Below, in pieces: positions 1 through 8,966 of a DNA stretch of 64,000 nt (positions are counted from its first letter, which is position 1; every line of letters starts with the position of its first letter). The notes beneath the pieces are model-generated. The model did no database searches and had not been told where the DNA came from. It saw only the letters and a list, made by a program, of their open reading frames with translations. This stretch comes from Chitinophaga solisilvae (lineage in GTDB: Bacteria > Bacteroidota > Bacteroidia > Chitinophagales > Chitinophagaceae): NCBI RefSeq assembly GCF_009928525.1, contig NZ_JAABOK010000025.1, forward strand, positions 18,829 to 82,828. The letters run 5' to 3'. The position numbers and the translations under genes are program-made.

Positions 1-12
1 ACACTGTTCATT

Positions 13-1392
13 ATGTCAACATGCATCACAAAAGGAGCATTGTTAATGGGCTTGCTATGCGCGGCCGTCAGCGTATCCGCTCAGCAGCCCGCTCCGCCAA
101 ACACCGTGTTGGATCAATACATACAACAGGCCTTTCAGCAAAACAAAGGACTGAAAGATCAGCGCTTCACCATGGAAAAAGCCATGTATGCCCTGCAGGA
201 AGCCAAAAGCCTGTTTGGTCCCAACGTTACCTTCCTGGCCAGCTACACCAAAGCAGGCGGCGGCCGTACCATAGACATGCCCATCGGCGACCTGCTCAAC
301 CCCGTGTATGCTTCACTGAACCAGCTCACCGGTTCACATAACTTCCCTAAGGTGGAAAACGTTTCCGTGCTACTCAACCCGGACAACTTCTACGACGCGA
401 AGTTCAGGACCAGCCTGCCGCTGCTTAACGCTGAGATATATTACAATCAGAAAATAAAAAGAGAACAGATCAGCCGGCAGCAGGCAGCTATGAATGTCTA
501 CAAACGCGCGCTGGTACAGGATATTAAAAGCGCCTACTTCCGCTACTACCAGGCATCACAGGCGGTAGCCATCTATAACAACGCCCTATCGCTCATACGG
601 GAAAACATCCGCATCAACGAAAGCATGGTGCGCAACGGCATCCGCAACAACACGGCAGTATACCGTTCGCAGACAGAAAAAGAAAAGACAGATGCCGCTA
701 TCAGCAAGGCCATGAACGAACAGCAGAATGCAAAAGCATATTTCAACTTCCTGCTGAACCGCTCCCTGGAAGAAGACATAGAACTGGACAGCAACCTGCT
801 GCGTATACCCGTTGCCGTTAATACCGGCGATGTGAGCCGCCGGGAAGAACTCCAGGAAATCAAAAGTGCCGCCGCCATGTACAGTCTGAACGAAAAACTG
901 GACCGGTCCTACCTGATACCTAAACTCAGCACCTTCATAGACCTCGGCTCACAAGCCATGGGCGCGCGTTTCGACAATACCTCCCGCTATTATCTTTTCG
1001 GCATCAACCTGGAGTGGAACCTCTTCAGCTCCAACCGGAACAAATATAAAATCAAACAGGCGCAGCTGGATCTGGCGGCAGTCGGCAATACCGCATCACA
1101 GACGACCGATGCACTGCAGCTGCAACTGTTTCAGGCCATGAATGATTACCGCACAACCGTTGACAACTACCGCTCTGCCCAAAGCCAGCTTTCCTTTGCC
1201 AGCCGCAACTACCGGGATCAGCTGAAAATCTATAAAGAAGGGCAGCTGCTGTACATAGAACTCCTGGACGCACAGAACCAGCTTACCCAGGCACAGCTGC
1301 AGACAGCCGTTACACAGGCGGCCGTACAAACAGCCTATGCTGCCGTAGAACGCGCACAGGCATCTTACAATATCGATTTCAATCAACAATAA
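13..1392 (+). CDS. TolC-family outer membrane efflux protein
   Basis: Outer membrane channel of a tripartite RND efflux pump, expected to form the trimeric exit duct. The 459-residue protein has an N-terminal signal peptide ending near SVSAQQ and the two long helical, Gln/Ala-rich repeats of the OEP family (about residues 30-240 and 270-455). It is followed after 11 nt by the membrane-fusion gene and then the RND permease, the usual operon order. The ATG at 13 is preferred because it gives a Lys in the signal n-region. An internal ATG at 46 has an AAAGGAG just upstream (31-37) and could be used, but its signal peptide would have no basic residue. The upstream regulatory region lies outside the window. 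Confidence 0.9.
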   Translation: MSTCITKGALLMGLLCAAVSVSAQQPAPPNTVLDQYIQQAFQQNKGLKDQRFTMEKAMYALQEAKSLFGPNVTFLASYTKAGGGRTIDMPIGDLLNPVYASLNQLTGSHNFPKVENVSVLLNPDNFYDAKFRTSLPLLNAEIYYNQKIKREQISRQQAAMNVYKRALVQDIKSAYFRYYQASQAVAIYNNALSLIRENIRINESMVRNGIRNNTAVYRSQTEKEKTDAAISKAMNEQQNAKAYFNFLLNRSLEEDIELDSNLLRIPVAVNTGDVSRREELQEIKSAAAMYSLNEKLDRSYLIPKLSTFIDLGSQAMGARFDNTSRYYLFGINLEWNLFSSNRNKYKIKQAQLDLAAVGNTASQTTDALQLQLFQAMNDYRTTVDNYRSAQSQLSFASRNYRDQLKIYKEGQLLYIELLDAQNQLTQAQLQTAVTQAAVQTAYAAVERAQASYNIDFNQQ

Positions 1393-1403
1393 AATCTACC
1401 TCC

Positions 1404-2453
1404 ATGAAAAATACTTTGCTCCTGCTTCCATTATCCGTGTTGCTTTTTTCCTGCGGCAGCAAACCTGCGGAAAAAACCACGGCTGTCAACACCGAAATTA
1501 TCCCGGTGAAAGTAATGCCACTGGCCAGACAGGGCGCTGCCGGCGTCATCAACGCCTCCGGTCAGTTTACCACCGATGATGAAGTAGATCTGTCTTTCAA
1601 AACAAACGGTATCATCAATAATATCCTCGTGAAAGAAGGCGATGCCGTAAGAACCGGGCAGGTACTGGCTACGCTCCACCTGACTGAAATAGATGCACAG
1701 GTACAGCAGGCGCAGCTGGGCTACGAAAAAGCGCAACGCGACTACCAGCGCACGCTCAACCTGCACAATGACAGCGTAGCTACCCTGGAACAGCTGCAGA
1801 ACAGCAAAACCGCACTGGAACTGGCCCGGCAGCAACTCAGCACCGCACAGTTCAACCGCAGCTATTCCGCCATCCGTGCCACCAAAGACGGCTACGTACT
1901 CCACAAGCTCGCCAGCGCCGGCCAATACATCACCTCCGGCACACCCGTATTACAGATCAACGGCGCCCGCAACGCACACTGGATGCTACGTATAGGCGTT
2001 ACCGATAAAGAATGGGCACAGGTGAAAACAGGCGATAAAGCTACCATCGAAACGGCCGCCCTGCCCGGCAGCGACCTCACAGGCATGGTTACACGTAAAG
2101 CAGAAGGTATCGATGCCGCCAGCGGCACCTTTATCATAGATGTACAGCTGCAGGGAGAAAAGCCCGCTGCCATTGCCACCGGTATGTTCGGCAGGTGCCG
2201 CATCACCACCGGCGGCGCCGGCAGCGGATCCGCCTGGAGCATTCCCTACGCCGCCCTGCTCGACGGCAACGGCGCCAGCGGATACGTATTCATCACCAAC
2301 GATAACAAAACCGCACATAAAATTCCGGTGACCATCGCCGGCATGGAAAAAGACAACGTCATCATCAGCGAAGGCATGGAACACGCAGCTGCACTCATCA
2401 TCTCCGGCTCCGCCTACCTGAAGGATCAATCTCCCATCCGTATCATCCAATAA
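1404..2453 (+). CDS. RND efflux periplasmic adaptor (HlyD/MFP family) lipoprotein
   Basis: Membrane-fusion subunit joining the RND permease to the outer membrane channel. The N-terminus is a lipoprotein signal with lipobox LFSC (Cys17). Then come a biotinyl-lipoyl half motif (about residues 60-95, GDAVRTGQVLATL), a helical hairpin (about 95-145), the second lipoyl half (about 150-180) and a beta-barrel domain. At 349 residues it is normal for the family. It lies between the TolC-type and RND genes with 11-nt gaps, so the three are almost certainly co-transcribed. The substrate cannot be told from the sequence. Confidence 0.92.
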   Translation: MKNTLLLLPLSVLLFSCGSKPAEKTTAVNTEIIPVKVMPLARQGAAGVINASGQFTTDDEVDLSFKTNGIINNILVKEGDAVRTGQVLATLHLTEIDAQVQQAQLGYEKAQRDYQRTLNLHNDSVATLEQLQNSKTALELARQQLSTAQFNRSYSAIRATKDGYVLHKLASAGQYITSGTPVLQINGARNAHWMLRIGVTDKEWAQVKTGDKATIETAALPGSDLTGMVTRKAEGIDAASGTFIIDVQLQGEKPAAIATGMFGRCRITTGGAGSGSAWSIPYAALLDGNGASGYVFITNDNKTAHKIPVTIAGMEKDNVIISEGMEHAAALIISGSAYLKDQSPIRIIQ

Positions 2454-2464
2454 TTTCCAGTATC

Positions 2465-5400
2465 ATGAAAATATCCGGTTATGCCGTTAAAAACTACCAG
2501 TTCACCCTGGTAATCTTCCTGATGATCATTGTGCTCGGCATCACAACCATCCTCAATATGCCACGCTCCGAAGACCCTGAAATGAGGGCCCCGCAGTTCT
2601 CCGTCGTGGTGATATACCCCGGCACCAGCCCGAAAGACATGGAAGACCTTGTGGTAGATCCGCTGGAGAAAGAAGTCTACGGACTTGATGATATCAAACA
2701 CGTTCGTACCGCTATCAACGACGGCGTAGCCGTTATGCAGGTGGAATACAAATACAGCTCCGATGTAGACCAGAAATACCAGGAACTGGTGAGAGAAGTC
2801 AACAATAAGAAAAAAGACCTGCCGGCAGACATCTACAGCATAGAAGTAAAGAAACAGGAACCTTCTGACGTAAATGTACTGCAGACAGCCCTGATCTCAG
2901 AAAATGCGCCCAGGGAAAAGCTCCGTTACTATGCAGAAAAACTGCAGGAAGACCTGGAGAAAATTCCCAGCCTGAAAAATGTAAAGATCCACGGCCTTCC
3001 GGAACAACAGGTACGCGTGGAACTGGAACTGGATAAAATGGCACAGCTGCATCTGCCGGTCAACACCGTTATCAGCGCCGTACAGAGTGAAATGGCCAAC
3101 ATTCCCGGTGGCAGCATCGATGCCGGCGAAAGGAGCTTCAACATCAAAACCAGCGGCAATTATCAGTCTATCGAAGAAATCAGTAACACCATTGTCACCG
3201 CTGCCAACGGCAAAAATATCTTCCTGAAAGACATTGCCCGCATATACTACGGCTTTGAAGACGAGAAGTATTTTGCCCGCCTGAACAGCCACCGCAGCGT
3301 ATCTGTATCAGCGGCACAGAAAACCGGGGAAAACATCAGTAAAACACAGCAACAGTACCTGCCTGTCATCGAGAAGTTCAAAAAAACACTGCCGGCCAAT
3401 ATCGACCTGGTACAGTACTTTGATCAGGCAGAAGCGGTAAACAGCCGCCTGGGCGGCCTTGGCAAGGACTTTCTCATTGCCATCCTGCTGGTAGCGTTTA
3501 CACTGTTACCATTAGGACAACGGCCGGCGCTGATTGTGATGATCTCCATCCCGCTTTCGCTCTCCATTGGTATTGTGCTGTTACAGCTGTTCGGCTACAA
3601 CCTCAATCAGCTCAGCATTGTAGGATTGGTAGTAGCGCTCGGCCTCCTGGTAGATGACAGCATTGTGGTGATAGAAAACATAGAACGCTGGATGCTGGAA
3701 GGACACAGCCGCATGCAAGCCACGCTGAAAGCCACCTCCCAGATAGGCATGGCTGTTGTAGGCTGCACCGCCGCACTCATCATCGCCTTCATGCCAATTG
3801 TATTCTTACCGGAAGGCAGCGGTGACTTCATACGCAGCATGCCGCTGGCAGTCATCTTCAGCGTACTGGCATCCATGGCGGTTTCACTGACCATCATCCC
3901 TTTCCTCGCCAGCCGCCTGCTGAAAGAACATACCGGCAACCCGGAGGGCAACTTCTTCATGCGATTGCTCAAAAAGCTGATCCATGGCAGCTATGCGCGC
4001 CTGCTGGACAAAGCGCTGATGCGCCCGGTACTGACCATCATCGTATCCCTGGTATTGTTCGGCGGATCGCTGGTACTGATGAAAATCGTTGGATTCGGGC
4101 TGTTCCCCGCATCTGAAAAGCCGCAGTTCCTCATCAATATCATTGCACCACCACAGTCAAACCTGCAATACACCAACAACATCGTAGAAAAAATTGAAGC
4201 GCAGCTGCAGCAGGAAAAAAGTATAAAATACTATGCCAGCAATATTGGCAAAGGCAATCCCCGTATATATTACAACGAAGTACAGGAAAATGAACGCAGC
4301 GACTATGCGCAGATATTTGTGCAGCTGGACCCGCATACCAATCCTTCAGCCAAAATTGCGCTGATAGAAAAGCTGCGGCAGAAGTGGACGCCTTTCCCCG
4401 GCGCGAAAGTAGAGGTGAAAAATTTTGAGCAGGGCCCTCCGGTGACCGCCCCCGTAGAAGTCAGGATCTTCGGCGATAATCTGGACAGCCTCCGCACCCT
4501 TGCTTCCAATGTGGAAAAAATGCTGGAGAAAACACCCGGTACTATCTACATCAACAACCCGGTAAGTAACCTGAAATCAGATGTACGTGTAGCCATTGAT
4601 AAGGAAAAGGCACAGCAGCTGGGTATTCCGACCGCCAACATTGACAGGGCCGTTCGTTTAGCCATTGCCGGTATCAACCTCGGTAAATACAATGATAAAA
4701 ATGATAACGACTACGATGTGCTGCTTACCAAACAGAAAAACGGCAAGCCCACGATGGATGTCTTCAACGATCTCTTTATCAACAACGGCCAGGGCACTGC
4801 CATTCCGCTGTCGCAGGTAGCCTCCCTGCAGCTGGAGACTTCTCCCCTCAGTATCCATCACCAGGAAAAAAACAGGGTGGTATCTGTCGGCGCCTTCGTA
4901 AAGAAAGGATTCCTGACAGACCGTGTCATCACGGAAGTAATCAGGCAAATGGATGCCATGAAACTCCCCGCCGGATACACTTATGAGATGGGTGGTGAAG
5001 TGGAGAGCCGCAACAACTCCTTCGGTGGATTTATGAGCATCATCATCGTTACCATCTTCCTGTTCATCGCTGTACTGGTACTGGAATTTAAAACATTCAA
5101 AAGTACGCTGATCGTACTTTCCGTAATACCATTAGGCATTGTGGGCGCGGCGGCCGGCCTGTGGCTGACCGGCAACTCCCTCTCCTTCATGGCGGTAATA
5201 GGTCTGATAGCCCTGGCGGGTATAGAAGTAAAGAACACCATCCTGCTGGTAGACTTCACCAACCAGTTGCGCATGCAGGGTAAACCGCTGGACGAAGCGA
5301 TCCGCGAAGCCGGCGAAGTAAGATTCCTGCCTATCGTACTCACCTCGCTCACTGCCATCGGCGGCCTGATACCCATCGCGATTTCCTCCAACCCGATGAT

Positions 5401-5590
5401 TGCCCCACTGGCCATCGTCCTGATTGGCGGCCTGATAAGCTCTACCCTGCTCTCCCGTGTGGTTACGCCGGTGATCTACAAAATGATACCACCCAGAATT
5501 GAACTGCCCGACCCGGAAGATACGCCGGAAGCCAACAGGGAAGTAAGGTCCGTAAATGGTCATTCTCAATTAGCGATGAGTAATTCATAA
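2465..5590 (+). CDS. Efflux RND transporter permease (AcrB/MMPL-type, HAE or HME-like)
   Basis: Inner-membrane proton-driven pump of the tripartite system. The 1041 residues have the RND layout: TM1 (about 12-30), a large periplasmic loop, six TMs (about 335-540), a second periplasmic loop and five final TMs (about 860-1010). The proton-relay Asp pair is visible in TM4 (LLVDDSIVV, about 396-397), and the TM10 lysine is present in GIEVKNTILL (about 922). The first TM is followed by MPRSEDPE, a common feature of Bacteroidota members of the family. Last gene of the efflux operon. Substrate unknown. Confidence 0.93.
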   Translation: MKISGYAVKNYQFTLVIFLMIIVLGITTILNMPRSEDPEMRAPQFSVVVIYPGTSPKDMEDLVVDPLEKEVYGLDDIKHVRTAINDGVAVMQVEYKYSSDVDQKYQELVREVNNKKKDLPADIYSIEVKKQEPSDVNVLQTALISENAPREKLRYYAEKLQEDLEKIPSLKNVKIHGLPEQQVRVELELDKMAQLHLPVNTVISAVQSEMANIPGGSIDAGERSFNIKTSGNYQSIEEISNTIVTAANGKNIFLKDIARIYYGFEDEKYFARLNSHRSVSVSAAQKTGENISKTQQQYLPVIEKFKKTLPANIDLVQYFDQAEAVNSRLGGLGKDFLIAILLVAFTLLPLGQRPALIVMISIPLSLSIGIVLLQLFGYNLNQLSIVGLVVALGLLVDDSIVVIENIERWMLEGHSRMQATLKATSQIGMAVVGCTAALIIAFMPIVFLPEGSGDFIRSMPLAVIFSVLASMAVSLTIIPFLASRLLKEHTGNPEGNFFMRLLKKLIHGSYARLLDKALMRPVLTIIVSLVLFGGSLVLMKIVGFGLFPASEKPQFLINIIAPPQSNLQYTNNIVEKIEAQLQQEKSIKYYASNIGKGNPRIYYNEVQENERSDYAQIFVQLDPHTNPSAKIALIEKLRQKWTPFPGAKVEVKNFEQGPPVTAPVEVRIFGDNLDSLRTLASNVEKMLEKTPGTIYINNPVSNLKSDVRVAIDKEKAQQLGIPTANIDRAVRLAIAGINLGKYNDKNDNDYDVLLTKQKNGKPTMDVFNDLFINNGQGTAIPLSQVASLQLETSPLSIHHQEKNRVVSVGAFVKKGFLTDRVITEVIRQMDAMKLPAGYTYEMGGEVESRNNSFGGFMSIIIVTIFLFIAVLVLEFKTFKSTLIVLSVIPLGIVGAAAGLWLTGNSLSFMAVIGLIALAGIEVKNTILLVDFTNQLRMQGKPLDEAIREAGEVRFLPIVLTSLTAIGGLIPIAISSNPMIAPLAIVLIGGLISSTLLSRVVTPVIYKMIPPRIELPDPEDTPEANREVRSVNGHSQLAMSNS

Positions 5591-5654
5591 TTCTTCCTTA
5601 TTTTTAGGACTGATTGTCAATCATCACAACCATTCCTTTTGAAAATTTGATCTT

Positions 5655-6173
5655 ATGAAAAGAAACATCCTGGCATTTTTTGCGATACTGCTGACAGTAT
5701 GCTTCAGTGTACAGTCAGCACAGGCACAGCTGAAACGCTTCAGCATCGGACCTTATGTAGAAGCGGGCTTCCCTACCGGCGACTTCAGCAACTCCCACAA
5801 AACCGGCTATGGCCTGGGTCTGGGAGCGGACGTAAAGCTGGTGGCAGGTTTAACAGCCGTGGGTTCCATTGGCTTCATGTATTTCAACGGCAAATCAATG
5901 GACATAGGTAACGGCGTCTTTGCAGACATCCCTTCCGCCAAAGTAATTCCGTTCAGACTCGGTCTGAAATACAAACTGATCAGCCTCCTGTACGTAAAAG
6001 TGGAAGGTGGTACCGCCCAATTCACCGGCGACTACAACAACGGCACCGGCGCCCTGTTTGCACCGGGAATAGGTATCCGTTTCCTCGGCCTGGATGTTCA
6101 AGCAAAATATGAAGCCTGGTTTAAAGACGGCACGCATGGATTCTGGGGACTGAAAGCAGGCTATAACTTTTAA
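5655..6173 (+). CDS. Small outer membrane beta-barrel protein
   Basis: A 172-residue protein with a clear signal peptide (cleavage after SAQAQ, about residue 25) and alternating beta-strand sequence ending in the aromatic residue of an outer membrane barrel (KAGYNF). It resembles the small eight-stranded OmpA/OprF-like barrels common in Bacteroidota. It lies 64 nt after the efflux operon and may be read through from it or have its own promoter; I saw no good TAnnTTTG box. The stop codon is immediately followed by a long palindromic repeat. No specific function can be assigned. Confidence 0.75.
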   Translation: MKRNILAFFAILLTVCFSVQSAQAQLKRFSIGPYVEAGFPTGDFSNSHKTGYGLGLGADVKLVAGLTAVGSIGFMYFNGKSMDIGNGVFADIPSAKVIPFRLGLKYKLISLLYVKVEGGTAQFTGDYNNGTGALFAPGIGIRFLGLDVQAKYEAWFKDGTHGFWGLKAGYNF

Positions 6174-6325
6174 AATAATTACGAATTACGAATTGCGAAT
6201 TACGAATGCAGAAGCGGAGATTTAATCGAAGAGAAAGGAAGACATTTAATCCTTCATCCTATTCATCTTCGATTAAATCTCCGCTTCTGCATTCGTAATT
6301 CGCAATTCGTAATTCGTAATTATTT
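6173..6325. repeat. Class 1 AATTACG palindrome, copy 1
   Basis: Two arms of about 60 bp (6173-6232 and 6266-6325) are almost perfect inverted repeats around a 33-bp loop. The outer part of each arm is a tandem of the heptamer AATTACG with one AATTGCG variant; the inner part is copy-specific but self-complementary. It lies between convergent genes and contains the stop codon of the minus-strand gene that ends at 6320. It should form a very stable RNA hairpin on either strand and act as a bidirectional terminator. Confidence 0.9.
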
Positions 6326-6997
6326 AAAAAATGGTACAAAACCTCCCTGCACACACCCCGGCACCGGAATCAGGTTATCTCCGCTCTGATCTACGTCCGG
6401 AAGAGCGGTGATCTGCCGGTACCAGGTTTTCTTTACGGAGGGATCTATGGCGGCCAGTTCTATAAGTACATGGTAGCCGCCTCTTGTTTCCAGGATAGTC
6501 AGGCAGGACGGATTGATATAGCTGCTGATAGTTTCCAGGATGGCCGGATCTTTACGGTCTACGTCAATATCCATATAGTATTTGTTGCTGCAGGATTTTT
6601 GTATTTCGCTCATCACCTCCTGATGAGGATTTTTTGTCAGCTGTTGCTGACGGATGTTTTCCGCAAATGTTACCAGGGAAGCAAATGTTGCCTTCCACAG
6701 ATCGCGGGGATTGATGCTGATATAGAGTGCCAGCGCCTCCTGCGGGACAGGTTGCCCGTTGTGCCGGTAAGTTCCTGCCGCACATTCCAGTTGTTTTATT
6801 TTATCCAGCATATCTTCCTTCCGGCTCGTAAACCGCTTCAGTTGCTGTTTATCGGCTTTCATTGTATGCATGGTTCCCTGCAGGTATTTGGAACGCGCCA
6901 GCAGACAGAGATAATATTGTTCATGTTCGTTGCACTCAGGCAACCAGTTGATGAAATGTTGTAAGGCGGTTTCGTTGGCGATAATCTGGTAATTCAT
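6320..6997 (-). CDS. Hypothetical protein with primase-like (AEP) motifs
   Basis: A 225-residue protein of unassigned function. The C-terminal part carries, in order, a D-rich strand (YMDIDVD, Asp143/145/147), a TRGGYHVLIE segment with His176, Asp201/203, and IPVPGCVQGG (211-219). This order (hhDhD, then GxH, then D, then a PG-containing motif) matches the archaeo-eukaryotic primase/PrimPol superfamily as I know it; assignment is by eye only. The N-terminal half is helical and Gln/Lys-rich. The gene stands alone between two palindromic repeats. Its last codon and stop (AAA TAA) come from the repeat arm, so the extreme C-terminus may have been fixed by the repeat. Alternatively it is a phage- or plasmid-derived unknown. 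Confidence 0.6.
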   Translation of the reverse strand: MNYQIIANETALQHFINWLPECNEHEQYYLCLLARSKYLQGTMHTMKADKQQLKRFTSRKEDMLDKIKQLECAAGTYRHNGQPVPQEALALYISINPRDLWKATFASLVTFAENIRQQQLTKNPHQEVMSEIQKSCSNKYYMDIDVDRKDPAILETISSYINPSCLTILETRGGYHVLIELAAIDPSVKKTWYRQITALPDVDQSGDNLIPVPGCVQGGFVPFFK

Positions 6998-7008
6998 TTG
7001 TTGGCTTT

Positions 7009-7150
7009 GAATTACGAATGATGAATGATGAATGGCGAGTTAAGCGCGAAGATTTAAGCGGATAAATAATTGAATATCCGCTTAAATCTTCGCGCTTAAC
7101 TCGCCATTCATCATTCGTAATTCGTAATTATTTAAATCATTCGTAATTAT
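7009..7150. repeat. Class 1 AATTACG palindrome, copy 2
   Basis: Inverted arms at about 7009-7064 and 7075-7130 with a short loop, built on AATTACG/AATGATG heptamers outside and a GCGAGTTAAGCGCGAAGAT-type inner stem. The right side has an extra partial unit (to 7150) repeating TCGTAATTATTT. It separates two minus-strand genes: downstream of the mutarotase-like gene, upstream of the primase-like gene. Confidence 0.88.
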
Positions 7151-8017
7151 TTAAAAAAACTCCGCTTCCCACGTTCTCTCAAACTGCTCTCCCGGCGACA
7201 GCCTGTTAATGCCTTCTTTTTCATTCAGGTTGCCGGTAGCGGATACATTGTCTGCTATACCACACCAGGGTTCTATGCAAACGAAATCGCCGTTTTTGGC
7301 GGCCCAGATGCCCATATAGGGAAATCCCTCAAAGGAGATGGCCAGGCCATGCGGGGTTTTATTGCTTTTAATGCTGATGGCGGAAGAGGCCAGGTTTTTA
7401 AATACCAGGGCATCTTCGAGGAACAGGGATTTGTGCAGGGGTAATTCCTGCGTATCCTGCAGCATAGGTATGGGTGTCAGCTCTATCTGCCCGGCGGCGG
7501 ATAAAGGGTAACGGCCTGTATTCTCCTTTCTGTTGAAATGAAGATAATAATCTTCATAGGAGGTTCCTTCTACCAGCGGTATACGGAATGCGGGGTGGCC
7601 GCCGACAGAGAAGAGCAGTTCCTTATCACCAGTATTTTCCACGATGTAGGTTACCTTCAGCTGGCTGTCCTGTAAGGTATAGCGCACATGAAAGGCAAAG
7701 CGGAAAGGGTATACCTTACGGGTAGCCTCGTTATCCGTTAAGGTGAACGTGATATGCGTATCTCTCTGTTCTGTAACCGTAAACACCTGGTCGCGGGCGA
7801 AACCGTGTCTGCCCAGCGTATATTCATGCCCGTTATATGTGTAGGTATTGTTTTTCAGTCCGCCTACAATAGGGAACAGTACCGGGCTTTTCTTTCCCCA
7901 TACGGCGGGGTCGGCGCCCCACATATAGTCCAGTCCGGAGTCATTGTGAACAATATGCTGCAATTCTGCGCCTGCAGCCGCTATTGTAATGGTAAGCCGG
8001 TCATTTGAAATTTTCAT
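7151..8017 (-). CDS. Aldose 1-epimerase family protein (LacX/galactose mutarotase-like)
   Basis: Cytoplasmic sugar-ring mutarotase-fold protein of 288 residues without a signal peptide. The family pattern is visible: LQHIVHNDSGLDYMWG near the N-terminus, PVLFPIVGGLKNN (about 45-57), GRHGFARDQVF (about 69-79), and GGHPAFRIPL (about 145). It acts on hexoses or a hexose-6-phosphate in sugar catabolism; the substrate is not predictable. The gene is divergent from the SDR gene at 8105, with an 87-nt shared intergenic region. It ends against a palindromic repeat. Confidence 0.85.
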   Translation of the reverse strand: MKISNDRLTITIAAAGAELQHIVHNDSGLDYMWGADPAVWGKKSPVLFPIVGGLKNNTYTYNGHEYTLGRHGFARDQVFTVTEQRDTHITFTLTDNEATRKVYPFRFAFHVRYTLQDSQLKVTYIVENTGDKELLFSVGGHPAFRIPLVEGTSYEDYYLHFNRKENTGRYPLSAAGQIELTPIPMLQDTQELPLHKSLFLEDALVFKNLASSAISIKSNKTPHGLAISFEGFPYMGIWAAKNGDFVCIEPWCGIADNVSATGNLNEKEGINRLSPGEQFERTWEAEFF

Positions 8018-8073
8018 ACGGATGCTTTATAGAAAGTTAAAGATAAAAAAATACGAATTAGGAACAGCGTCTT

Positions 8074-8081
8074 TACCTTTG
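8074..8081 (+). promoter_or_regulatory. Bacteroidota -7 box upstream of the SDR gene
   Basis: TACCTTTG matches the Bacteroidota -7 consensus TAnnTTTG exactly and lies 23 nt before the ATG at 8105, giving a leader of about 17 nt. No convincing -33 TTG was found. Confidence 0.5.
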
Positions 8082-8104
8082 CGGGGTATCTAACGATTAA
8101 AATT

Positions 8105-8821
8105 ATGGAGTCATTAAAAGGAAAGAAAGCGCTGATCACCGGCGGTGGTAAAGGAATCGGACGTGCCATAGCTATTGCGCTGGCAAAAGAAGGCGTGGAT
8201 ATTGCCCTGATGGGGCGCAGCGCAGGCGCACTGGAAGAGGTAGCCGCCGAAGTGAAGGCCCTGGGCGTAAAAGCGGCCTTTGCAGTAGCTGACGTAGCTT
8301 CCCTGGAAGCAGTAAATGCAGCAGCCATCACCCTGGAAAAGGAAACAGGCCCTATTGACATACTCATCAACAATGCCGGTATAGCCGCTTTCGGTGGATT
8401 TATGGATCTTACCCCGGCACAGTTTGAAGATATCATCAAGGTAAACCTGCTGGGCGTATATTATGTAACCCGCGCCATACTTCCTTCTATGATAGAACGG
8501 AAGACCGGAGACATCATCAACATCTCCTCTACGGCCGGACAACGCGGTGCGCCTGTCACCAGCGCCTACAGCGCCTCCAAATTCGGTCTGCTGGGCCTGA
8601 CGGAATCCCTGATGCTGGAAGTAAGAAAACATAACATCCGGGTAAGTGCCTTCGCTCCCAGCACTATCGCTACCGATATGGCCAAAAACCTCAACCTCAC
8701 CGATGGCAACCCGGAAAAAGTAATGCAGCCGGAAGACATCGCGGAAATCGTAGTATCTCAGCTGAAGCTGAACAGAAGGATTGTGGTGAAGTCAGCGGAG
8801 TTGTGGTCGACGAACCCATAA
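8105..8821 (+). CDS. SDR-family 3-ketoacyl-ACP reductase-like oxidoreductase
   Basis: Short-chain dehydrogenase/reductase of 238 residues, typical length. It shows the NAD(P)-binding TGGGKGIG loop (12-19), the NNAG motif (89-92), the catalytic Ser in ISSTAG (about 140) and YSASK (Tyr155, Lys159). An Arg at the end of the second strand (GRS) favours NADPH. It is closest to FabG-type ketoreductases, but the true substrate is uncertain because no fatty acid synthesis genes flank it. It is monocistronic with its own promoter and convergent with the hydrolase gene at 8963. Confidence 0.85.
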   Translation: MESLKGKKALITGGGKGIGRAIAIALAKEGVDIALMGRSAGALEEVAAEVKALGVKAAFAVADVASLEAVNAAAITLEKETGPIDILINNAGIAAFGGFMDLTPAQFEDIIKVNLLGVYYVTRAILPSMIERKTGDIINISSTAGQRGAPVTSAYSASKFGLLGLTESLMLEVRKHNIRVSAFAPSTIATDMAKNLNLTDGNPEKVMQPEDIAEIVVSQLKLNRRIVVKSAELWSTNP

Positions 8822-8824
8822 GAA

Positions 8825-8966
8825 GTGAATTACGAATTACGAATTGCGAATTACGAATGTAGAAGCGAAGATTAAAACGAAGATTAATTTACTTCTTCGC
8901 TTATATCTTCGCTTCTACATTCGTAATTCGCAATTCGTAATTCGCAATTCTTAATTCGTAATTCAC
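8825..8966. repeat. Class 1 AATTACG palindrome, copy 3
   Basis: Palindrome between convergent genes. The arms start GTGAATTACG and end CGTAATTCAC, so pairing reaches the very ends. The heptamers AATTACG/AATTGCG are outside; the inner stem is GTAGAAGCGAAGAT. The loop has the ATTTACTTC motif shared with copies 4 and 7. The right end overlaps the stop codon of the minus-strand hydrolase gene. Confidence 0.9.
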
